A stretch of DNA of 64,000 nt. Origin: Symbiodinium natans (Eukaryota > Sar > Dinophyceae > Suessiales > Symbiodiniaceae). A program made the translations under genes and the position numbers. How positions within the stretch are numbered: position 1 is the first letter of the stretch; each line of letters starts with the position of its first letter. The notes under the pieces were generated by a model. It did not search any database. It was not told the DNA's origin and was given only the letters and a program-made list of their open reading frames with translations. Location: NCBI GenBank assembly GCA_905221605.1, contig CAJNDS010002594.1:1-64000 (forward strand), read 5' to 3'. Positions 55,715-64,000 of this stretch are shown piece after piece.

Positions 55715-55812
55715 TTGCAATCACTTCAGCTTGCCCATCCTCTCACCATTCATCAAGCAGTGAAGCAATTTCCACTGAGAGGATGGGACACAATCATCAT
55801 CAGTGATTGCAA
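55715..55812. repeat. 98-bp foldback with two matched stem blocks
   Basis: TTGCAATCAC (55715-55724) pairs with GTGATTGCAA (55803-55812), and CCCATCCTCTCA (55734-55745) pairs with TGAGAGGATGGG (55776-55787). This gives a two-step stem with an internal loop and a 30-nt apical loop. It could be a MITE remnant or small-RNA precursor; the sequence alone does not decide. Confidence 0.8.
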
Positions 55813-55982
55813 GGTGTTCTGAAGACTGTTGCGTGTGCAAGCGGAATCACTGTAGAAAGGTACGGAGCGGGCTGCTAGGGTGAAGCTTTGGGTTTTGTGA
55901 CACTTCTGCGGCGGCCTCCTTTCACCTTAGGCGAAGGCCACGTGAACCTGACTGCGCGGACTGGACTGCACAGCCCTGCGAC

Positions 55983-56044
55983 TTAGGGTTTAGGATTCAG
56001 GGTTCAGGGTTTAGGGCCAGTTTAGGGCTCAGGGTTTAGGGTTA
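55983..56044 (-). repeat. Degenerate telomere-like tract in reverse orientation
   Basis: TTAGGGTTTAGG, TTCAGGGTTCAGGG and TTTAGGGC motifs: the G-strand on +, opposite to every tract between 584 and 38510. Includes TTCAGGG variants. Confidence 0.85.
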
Positions 56045-57365
56045 CACTAGACTGGGGCTGGCGCTGGCAGCACGGCCACCCTCCGCTACGCTGCAGAGCT
56101 CACTAAGGGCCGTTTGAGCCCCGGTAAGGGCGCTTGTGCGAAGCCTCCCATACAGGCGGCGCGGCTATGCTGCCCCCCGAAATCCAAGCCTCTACACACG
56201 ACTTGCCATGAGGCGTGGGTTCTTCAGCTCGCCAGGATGGTGGAATTTCCTTCCTGTAAGCCTGTACGTCAAACAGGGCGGGCCTTTTCTCTGGCCCTTC
56301 GCCAAGCAATCACAGACGGCTCCCCCGTGCTTCAGAGCCTGCACTTCCTGCAGGCTGACCTGCCAGAAATCGGGAAAGGACGTGCTTACTCATGCCGGAG
56401 ACTGCTGCTGGGCACGTGACACCTCTCTTGTGGGATAGCCCTGAATGTATACATGGACGGAGTACCAAGCTTCTCCGTTGCTGCGTCGCCCTCTTCCCTT
56501 GACATCTCAACTTCAAAATCCATGGGCTTCTCGTTTGCTCGCTCTTGGCACCGTCGGCTAGGAAAATGTCATCCTTGCCATTGCAGGCTTTGCCGGCAAG
56601 TTGGCCGTTTCGGTCTGGCGACTGGTAATGCCCAGGCTCACGTGTTGACTCGTGTTGCAACAATGCCAGCTGAAACCGTAGAGCCTGTGAGGACTCCAGC
56701 TGCCTGCACATCCATGGACGCCGTGGAGGCCCGGACTGCAGCCGCAGTGCGCACACGCGGCAGGATCTCGACAACTCGCCAAGACAGTCCTAGCCGTGAT
56801 AACAGTAATCCGGCCAGCTGCGAAAAGCACGAGGAGGAGAGCTTCAAAATGCTACTCCCCCAGCAGGACGCAAGCTGGTTGGTGCATGGCCGGGTGGTAC
56901 ATGGACGTGGCCCGAACCATGCTCGGGCCGATATTAGCTGTGCTCGGTCTTTCGGTTGATTCCATGCTAAGATGCGGGGAGGGGGGGGAGAGGAAGTCAA
57001 TGTACTGCAAACGGAACATGCCAACATGTGTAACCTTCAACAAGGCAAGCCACCTTCAGTCGGGACGGGCTGTTTTTTAAGCGGAGAACTTACCCTGCGA
57101 GGACTCAGAGCATGGGGCTGCTAGCCCCATACCCATGTAAAACCTGGTTCTGTCGGATTTGCTTCACAAATCTTGTCTCAGCCTCCTAAAAGGCCTACAT
57201 GAAATAGCACTCGAAGCATGGGCAGGATCTCCCTTGTGCCTCAGGTCTTCGCCTGGACGACACCTCCCTCTGGTTCGCCAAGAGCTCGAAACCCTAAACC
57301 TCTCCTACCATATAAAAATAAACCTTAATGCTATTCGTGGGCAAGGCCCGCCCAGCGTTTCCCAG
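56045..57365. other. Region without a recognised gene
   Basis: Overlapping frames on both strands (e.g. 56453-56959 +, 56310-56774 -). No domain recognised. A G run lies at about 56978-56990. Isolated CCCTAAAC (57292) and TTTAGGGTTTC (57368) occur near the right end. Confidence 0.4.
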
Positions 57366-58235
57366 CGTTTAGGGTTTCAAGGCCTCAAAGCCGTGTTTTT
57401 TCAAGTTTTTTCAGGGTTTTTCAAGGTTTTTCCGTGTTTTTTTAAGGTTTTTCAATGTCTTTTAGGGTTTTTCAGGGTTTTTCTGAGGAAGGGCTGCCCC
57501 CGCGACCTTTTCACAGCCTAGTTTTGGTCAAGGGGGGGTCGTATTTTTCAATCTTAAAGGCAAAATAGTCTTCGGAGACCCCCCCCTTGCCTCAAACTCC
57601 GACCCCCCCTTGAGAGGGAAAGTTTGTCTCCAAAAACACCCCAAATGAGGGCAGGATCGGCCCGGGTCCCAGTTAAAAATGCGATGTTTTAGTACTGAAA
57701 TCGACGGTTCTGGGTGGGCTCTCGTTCAAGCCTTCACCGGTTTCAGGATTTCAAGTTTTTCAAGGTTTTTCAAGGTTTTTCAGAATGTTTCAGTGTTTTT
57801 TTTTGGCTTGTCAATGTTTTTCAGGGTGTTTCAGGGTTTTTAATCCTCAGTTCTGATGAAGGGCCGCCCCCACGACCTTTTCACAGCCTAGTTTTGGTCA
57901 AGGGGCGGTGTCGTATTTTTGAATTTTAAAGGCAAAATAGTCTTCGGAGACCCCCCCTTGCCTCAAACTCCGACCCCCCCTTGAGAGGGAAAGTTTGTCT
58001 CCAAAAACACCCCAAATGAGGGGGACCCCAGGATCGGCCGCGTCCCAGTTAAAAATGCTATTTTTTAATACTGAAATCGACGGTTCTGGGTGGGCTCTCG
58101 TTTTCTGGATTTTTGACCAAAACCGAGCCTTCACCGGATTTCAAGTTTTTCAAAGTTTTTCAAGTTTTTTTGCAGATTTTTTCAGTGTTTTTAAGTTTTT
58201 CAATGTTTTTCAGGATGTTTAGGGGTTTTTCCCCA
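57366..58235. repeat. T-tract 10-bp repeats interleaved with a duplicated 240-bp block
   Basis: TTTTTCAAGG / TTTTTCAGGG decamers occur at 57396-57485, 57750-57845 and 58138-58230. Between them a block of about 240 bp (GACCTTTTCACAGCCTAG, GGTCAAGGGG, GTCTTCGGAGACCCCCCC, CCCAGTTAAAAATGC) is present twice (about 57495-57725 and 57865-58110). Phenylalanine-rich ORFs are translations of the decamer. Confidence 0.88.
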
Positions 58236-58244
58236 AACAGAATC

Positions 58245-58735
58245 GTTTGGGGTTCTCTCCTCAGAAAAAAGGTGGGCAGCGGTGGCTGGATGGGTGGGCC
58301 GCGGCAACGGGCCTGGGCCCCCATTGGGCTCCCTTCATGTTTCCTTTCTGGGTGGGCCGCGGTGACGGGCCTGGGCTCTCATCTTCATGTTTCCTTTCTG
58401 GGCTGGGGGTGGGTGGGCCGCGGCGATGGGGTGGCCAGGTCCGCAGCGACAGACTGGGTCCCACTGGGCGCCCTTCATGTTTCCCCTTTCAGCTCCTGGG
58501 TTAGATGGGTGGGCTGGCGTTTCAAGCTCCCTTCAGGCTTCCCTTTCGGGCTCCTGGGTTGGATGGGTGGGCCGCGGCCTCCCTTCATGTCTCCCTTTTG
58601 GGCTCCTGGCTCCTGGGGCTCCAATGGGCTCCGGCAACGGGGCGGGCGCCCAGGATGGGGCTGGGCTTCCAATGGGCTCCCTGCATGCCCCCACGAGGCT
58701 CGTCCTCTCTCCCTTCGTTTTTCCCGAAAGCTTCA
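58245..58735. repeat. GGGTGGGCCGCGGC repeats
   Basis: Six or more imperfect copies of GATGGGTGGGCCGCGGC plus CTCCCTTCATGTTTCC, 60-100 bp apart. A weaker relative lies at about 61320-61520. ORFs up to 269 codons crossing this stretch change repeat class midway and are not supported. Confidence 0.8.
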
Positions 58736-58769
58736 GCGAAGGGTTCTTCGGAAAAAAACGTCACCTACC

Positions 58770-58890
58770 ATCACCACACTACAATCACCACACTCCAATC
58801 ACCACACTACCGTCACCACACTACCATCACCGCACTACAATCACCACACTCCAATCTCCACACTACCGTCACCACAGTACCATCACATCA
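58770..58890. repeat. (TCACCACACTAC)n-type repeat
   Basis: About nine imperfect copies of TCACCACACTAC / AATCACCACACTCC. Similar but weaker sequence at 61060-61110. Confidence 0.9.
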
Positions 58891-58958
58891 CTTCCGCTAT
58901 TAAATTCTCTCTTATTTCTTAGGCTGGGGTGGGTTTCGCCGCGGCTAGCGCGATGCAC

Positions 58959-59650
58959 CCCTCTGCGGGGATCGTGCGTGTCGGAGCGCTCCCGCTGTGC
59001 GTTTTTGCGCATTTAGATGTGCGCCCGCGCGCCCTCTGCGGGGATCGTGCGTGTCGGAGCGCTCCCGCTGTGCGTTTTTGCGCGTTTAGATGTGCGCCCG
59101 CGCGCCCTCTGCGGGGATCGTGCGTGTCGGAGCGCTCCCGCTGTGCGTTTTTGCGCATTTAGATGTGCGCCCGCGCGCCCTCTGCGGGGATCGCGCGTGT
59201 CGGAGCGCTCCCGCTGTGCGTTTTTGCGCATTTAGATGTGCGCCCGCGCGCCCTCTGCGGGGATCGTGCGTGTCGGAGCGCTCCCGCTGTGCGTTTTTGC
59301 GCATTTAGATGTGCGCCCGCGCTCCCTCTGCGGGGATCGTGCGTGTCGGAGCGCTCCCGCTGTGCGTTTTTGCGCATTTCGATGTGCGCCCGCGCACCCT
59401 CTGCGGGGATCGTGCGTGTCGGAGCGCTCCCGCTGTGCGTTTTTGCGCATTGTACAACTTTGCTTCGCACACCCTCTGCGGGGATCGTGCGTGTCGGAGC
59501 GCTCCCGCTGTGCGTTTTTGCGCATTTTGCAACTTGCTTCGCACACCCTCTGCGGGGATCGTGCGTGTCGGAGCGCTCCCGCTGTGCGTTTTTGCGTATT
59601 TTCAAGCGCGGTCGTGCACCCTCTGCGGGGATCGTGCGTGTCGGAGCCTT
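58959..59650. repeat. 73-bp tandem array (about 10 copies)
   Basis: Unit starts CCCTCTGCGGGGATCGTGCG and contains the palindrome GGAGCGCTCC and TGCGTTTTTGCGCA. Starts at 58959, 59032, 59105, 59178, 59251, 59324 and 59397, then three variants. As 73 is not a multiple of 3, each unit shifts frame, and minus-strand frames stay open across many units. Confidence 0.95.
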
Positions 59651-59689
59651 CCTCACCTCTTCGTCTCCTCTTGGCGGATGCCCGGAGCT

Positions 59690-60072
59690 GCCTCGATTTT
59701 TTGTAGTACAAATGTAGTACGCCGCGGACGCCCGGAGCTGCCGTAGCTGAAAAGTCGAGTTTTTGTAGTACAAACGTAGTACGCCGCGGACGCCAGGAGC
59801 TGCCGTAGCTGGAAAGTCGACTTTTTGTAGTACAGACGTAGTACTTGTAGTACAAACGTAGTACGCCGCGGACGCCCGGAGCTGCCGTGGCTGGAGAGTC
59901 GACTTTTTGTAGTACAAACGTAGTACGCCGCGGACGCCCGGAGCTGCCGTGGCTGGAAAGTCGACTTTTGTAGTACAAACGTAGTACGCCGCGGACGCCC
60001 GGAGCTGCCGTGGCGGGAAAGTCGACTTTTGTAGTAGAAAGTCGACTTTCTGTAGTACAAACGTAGTACGCC
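59690..60072. repeat. About 61-bp tandem array with GTAGTAC and AAAGTCGACTTT
   Basis: Six to seven copies of a unit with GTAGTACAAACGTAGTACGC, CGCGGACGCCCGGAGCTGCC and AAAGTCGACTTTTT. It follows directly on the 73-bp array. Confidence 0.93.
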
Positions 60073-60660
60073 GTGGGACTCGAACTCCGCGGTGTCGAAA
60101 CCCTCGCAAATATCGGCGCGGAACTCTGGGGCTTCGAAACGGTCGCAAATACCGTGGGCGCGGAACTCTGGGGCGTCGAAAACGTCGCAAATACCGCGGG
60201 CGCGGAACTCTGGGGCTTCGAAAGCGTCGCAAATAACGTGGGCGCGGAACTCTGGGGCTTCGAAAACGTCGCAAATACCGTGGGCGCGGAACTCTGGGGC
60301 TTCGAAAACGTCGCAAATACCGTGGGCGCGGAACTCTGGGGCTTCGAAAACGTCGCAAATACCGTGGGCGCGGAACTCTGGGGCTTCGAAAACCTCACAA
60401 ACACCGTGGGCGCGGAACTCTGGAGCTTCGAAAACCTCGCAAATACCGTGGGCGCGGAACTCTGGGGCTTCGACAACGTCGCAAATACCGTGGGCGCGGA
60501 ACTCATGAGGCTTCGAAAACGTCGCAAATACCGTGGGCGCGGAACTCTGGGGCTTCGAAAACCTCGCAAATACCGTGGGCGCGGAACTCCGGGGCTTCGA
60601 AAACCTCGCAAACACCGTGGGCGCGGAACTCTGGAGCTTCGAAAACGGCGCAGCAAATAG
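60073..60660. repeat. 42-bp tandem array (about 14 copies)
   Basis: Unit GGGCGCGGAACTCTGGGGCT plus TCGAAAACGTCGCAAATACC. 42 bp is 14 codons, giving a G-A-E-L-W-G-F-E-N-V-A-N-T-V peptide repeat on + for nine units. A one-base insertion near 60505 shifts the frame, and the differences I see between units mostly change the peptide. A minus frame encodes F-E-A-P-E-F-R-A-H-G repeats. Coding is unlikely. Confidence 0.93.
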
Positions 60661-61890
60661 CGCGACGGCTCTCGTGTGGGCGCGCAATCATTGCGGATGA
60701 CATCTTGTCCTGCGCTCATGCAGAGCTATGCTTTGATCTGATCTGTTCACAACATGGCAGCAGGCGCCTCAGGCCATGTGGGACTTTTGCAGTGGCATTA
60801 TGCATTCATTCATCCTATGTACGCTTCGCAAACTTCGTGGACGGAACCTCGTCCGGTGCTCAGAGCTTTTGTTGCGATCACTGTTGCATTAGACCAGTCA
60901 TCACACCCACGCTGTGTCGTCGCTTTCCTTCCTGGTTCGAGGTAGATGTGAAGTTGCAGCATGCAGGCTTTAGGTAGGAAGTCGCAGGAACTTAGCAAGC
61001 GCGGGCTCGTTGAGAAGCATGGGTACGGCTGGCGGGCGCATTTTGCGCACATCCGCATTATCACCACATTATCATCACCCCATTGCCGTCATCGCGCTAC
61101 CATCGCCTCAGCTATACACGGCCTCTCTACACTGCCTATTCTATTCCATCTTCTTTGCGTTTCGCGTCCTTTTCGCTGTCGATGCGACACCTGCTTCCTA
61201 TCCTACTACACCACACCACGATCACCGCACTGACAACACAACCAACTCTACGTGTCAGTTGATATCTTCGCACTGATTGCTTTCGGGATAATCGGTGTCC
61301 AGTTCTTTTCTGGGATTTTGGGTTGAGTGGGTGGACCGAAAGGGGCTGGGTTCAAAGCATAAGCGCAAGGCGCAGCCTTGCTTTCCTTGCAATTTTCTTG
61401 GCGGGCCGCGGCAACGGGGCTGGACCTCTTCATGTTTTCTTGCGTTTGCTCGTCCCTGTGTCGGCAAAGGGGCTGGGGTACCATGGGGCTCCGATGAGAA
61501 GCCATGGATTTCCATTTTCTTGTTTAGCTTCCCTTGGCAGCGCCTGCCGCCAGGACCAGAAGAGCACTTTGCAATATGTGCGCGCGAATATTTGTTAGCT
61601 GTTCTAGATGTCAGAGTTGTCAGTTGTCAGCAGCATGGATGCAGAGAAACGCAAGACATTGCACACTGCCCTAGCAATATGCATTAAAAATAGCCTGCAG
61701 AACTGTAACCTGTAGTTTCGTCTTCTTCTTGCTTCTGAAGAGCTTTGAAACTCCCAGCAAGAGGTCATCTATTCAAGCCTTTATCTTTGCGGATGTCATT
61801 TGTTCAAGCGCTTATGTTAGAAATTTTCGAGGTCATCAATTGAAACGTAACCATGTGTGTGTTTCTGTGGAATAAGTTGATTGCGAGCAG
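60661..61890. other. Mostly unique spacer with a repeat relic
   Basis: No gene recognised. 61320-61520 carries GGCGGGCCGCGGCAACGGGG and CTCTTCATGTTTTC, related to 58245-58735. Confidence 0.45.
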
Positions 61891-62040
61891 GGGGTCGGCC
61901 AGAAAACGTTCGTTTCTGAAGCGCGAAGCTCGCGAAGCTTCAGGTTACAGGCGAAGTGCGAAGCTAAAAACTTCAGGCTTCAGGCGAAGCACGAAGATAA
62001 AAGCTTCACACTTCAGGCGAAGTTCGAAGCGAGTAAGCAA
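61891..62040. repeat. GCGAAGCTTCAGG short repeats
   Basis: Imperfect repeats of AAGCTTCAGGCGAAG / TTCAGGCGAAGTTCGAAG, period about 20-28 bp. Confidence 0.75.
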
Positions 62041-62280
62041 AGAACGATATTGGCTTTTTGCTTACCCTAAGACCTTCTTGCCAACGGATCCATCAGCAAA
62101 GAGCAATATTGGCTCTTTGCTTGCCCTAAAACCTCCTTGCCAACGGATCCGTCCTAGGGTAAGCAAAGAGCAACGTTGGCTCTTTGCTTACCCTAAGACC
62201 TCCTTGCCAACGGGAGCAATATTGGCCCTTTGCTTACCCTAAAACCTCCGTGCGAACGGATCCATTTTAGGGTAAGCTTG
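62041..62280. repeat. About 60-bp tandem foldback repeats
   Basis: Four copies of AGCAAAGAGCAATATTGGCT, CTTTGCTTACCCTAA and ACCTCCTTGCCAACGGATCC. The clearest foldback pairs 62155-62171 with 62179-62195 (17-bp perfect arms, 7-nt loop). Arm ends read TAGGGTAAGC. Confidence 0.88.
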
Positions 62281-64000
62281 GCAAAAAGGCAAGCTGATAG
62301 AAGCAGCAACTTGAAAAATGTGTTTTTTTTTGCCGCGCGCGGTTGTTGTTGCGGCAAGATCCTTTGGACGATGCTCGTCGTTCGGTCTGCGAGCCAGCCG
62401 ACAAATCCCTTCCTATTTCTTTTGCCAAACATGCACTGCAAAGTTCCCACTTGTTGCTGTGCGACAGGAATAGCAAGCCTCTTTTGCGCTTTTTCCATTA
62501 ACGTATGCAGCCAGGTACCCTGTCTTGCAAGGCGGCAACGTTGCTACACTTGCGGGAATCGTCAATGGTTCCGTGCAAAGAAACTACTGACTTCTTTTTG
62601 CCAAATACGCGTGGCGAAATTCCCACTTACTCCCGTGCGACAGCCAGCCGAAGCGACCAGCAAGCTCTTTTACGTTTCTTTTACAAACGTAGGCAGCAGA
62701 AGCCAGGTATCCAGTCTTGCAAGGCGTCACGTTGTGACAGTCGCGGGAAAAAAATTGCATTTTTTCCGTGCGTGGTTCCTGCGGTAGCAAGATCCTGTGC
62801 AGGACGCTTTTCGTTTGGTCTAGGCAGCAATGTTGCGCGTTCGGTCTGCGAACAAAATCGCGTGTTTCCCACAACTGTCACAATAGTGACGCCTTGCAAG
62901 ACAGGGTACCTGGTCTCTGCTGTAGACGTTTGACGTTTGTGGAAGAAGCGCAATACAGCTTGGTAATTATACGGGTCGGTTGGCTGTCGCACGGAAAAAA
63001 GCGGTAACTTCGCCGCGCATACCTGGCAAAAAGACGTGGGAAGGGATTTGTCGGCTTACAAGTCAAACACAAAGCGCTCTTTACACGGAACTGCAAACGA
63101 TTTTTTGTCCGCAGACCCAACGAAGAGCGTCGTACACAGAGTCTTTCTGCTGCAGAAACCACGCACGGAAGACATGCACATGTTTCCCGCAAGTGTTGCA
63201 ACGTTGCCGCCTGAAGCCCGAACGAAGAGCGTCCTGCACAGGATCTTGCTGCCGCAGAAACCACGCAGGGAAGAAATGCACATTTTTCCCCCAAGTGTAG
63301 CAACGTTGCCGCCTGGCAAGACAGGATACCTGGCCCCTGTTGCGTACGTTTGTGGAAGAAGCGTAGAAGAGGCTTGCTATTCGCTTCGGTTGGCTGTCGC
63401 GTAGCCAAAAGTGGGAACTTTGCTGCTCATGCTTGGCAAAAGAAGTAGGAGGGGATTTGTCGGCCTTCAAGGCAAACCAAAAACTCTCTTTACAGGGAAC
63501 CGTTCACGATTTTTGCCGCAGACTGAACGACTGAACGACGAGCATCGTCCACAGGATCTTGCTGCCGCAGCAACCACGCACGAAAAAACAACACATGTTT
63601 CCCGCAACTGTCACAATAGTGACGCCTAAAGACCTAAAGACCGAACGAAGACCGTCCTGCACGTGGATCTTGCTGCCGCAGAAACCATGCGCGCAGAAAT
63701 GCACATTCTTCCCGCAAGTGCAGCAACCTTGCCGCCTTGCAAGACAGGACGCCTGGCCTCTGCTGCATACGTTTGGGGAAGAAGCGTAAAAGAGGCTTGC
63801 TATTCGCTTCGGTTGGCTGTCGCGTGGCAAAAAGTGGGAACTTTGCTGGCAAGTTTGGCAAAAAGAAGCGCAAAAGGGATTTGCACGCTTACAAGTCAAA
63901 CAAAAAGCTATCTTTACAGGAAAAAATTGTGAACGGTTCCGTGTAAAGAGAGTTTTTTGTTTGCCTTGTAAGCCGACAAATCCCTTCCTACTTCTTTTGC
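62281..64000. repeat. Mixed-orientation repeat family, about 400-430 bp unit, runs off window
   Basis: Shared blocks: GGGATTTGTCGGCTTACAAG, CAGGATCTTGCTGCCGCAG, CCCGCAAGTGTAGCAACGTT, GCAAGACAGG and CTTCGGTTGGCTGTCGCG. Right of about 62870 units run mainly forward (63048, 63450 and 63880 starts); 62320-62860 and 63955-64000 carry reverse-complement pieces. Many short ORFs on both strands are repeat translations. Confidence 0.85.

Noticed and set aside
58113-58922. 269-codon + ORF
   Set aside because: Passes through T-decamers, GGGCCGCGG repeats and the TCACCACAC repeat in turn, with no domain or codon signal.
59232-60719. 495-codon minus-strand ORF, with overlapping 399- and 344-codon ORFs
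   Set aside because: They run across three tandem arrays, overlap in different phases on the same strand and use repeat translations. Stop-free repeats explain them better than a gene.

Overview
This window is eukaryotic and almost entirely repetitive. The plant/alga-type telomere repeat CCCTAAA recurs in ten C-strand tracts along the + strand. There are no operons, ribosome-binding sites or prokaryotic genes. Coding-like DNA is limited to GC-rich, cysteine-knuckle (CxxC) gene fragments. TTTAGGG-type telomeres, GC-rich exons, tRNA-derived short elements and abundant GC-palindromes fit a microalga. A dinoflagellate is my best guess, but the sequence does not prove it. The region reads as a subtelomere, with every forward telomere tract oriented as at a left chromosome end.

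Layout. 1-345 is a (CCCCAG)n microsatellite. 584-27873 is a head-to-tail array of four 'A units'. Units 1-3 are about 6.66 kb and nearly identical; unit 4 is 7.34 kb and diverged inside. Each unit starts with a telomere tract and carries, in order: a 10-bp-period minisatellite, a GC-rich minisatellite with tRNA B-box-like motifs, three GCCGGC hairpins, a perfect 48-bp palindrome, a tRNA-derived SINE-like element, a fragment of a CxxC multi-zinc-knuckle gene, and a tail ending in a hairpin that abuts the next telomere tract. Units 1-3 keep only the 5' half of the gene; unit 4 keeps only the 3' half. The halves overlap by 10 bp in the same reading frame.

27874-38510 holds four smaller 'B units' of about 1.9-2.1 kb, again separated by telomere tracts. 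Each B unit is bracketed by foldback elements and filled with about 392-bp repeats. A 1.4-kb insert with (CCCTGG)n lies between B1 and B2, and the block ends in a 1-kb degenerate telomere-like array. 40.3-51.3 kb is a decayed satellite with a roughly 1.9-kb higher-order repeat. 51.3-57.3 kb is mostly unassigned sequence with inverted repeats, a tRNA-like sequence and one telomere-like tract in the opposite orientation. 57.4-64.0 kb is a patchwork of minisatellites: T-tract 10-mers, then 73-, about 61- and 42-bp arrays, then foldback repeats and a mixed-orientation family that runs off the window.

No intact gene could be supported. The main points of interest are the telomere-bounded amplification, which in organisation resembles yeast Y' elements, and the complementary halves of a zinc-knuckle gene stranded in different units.
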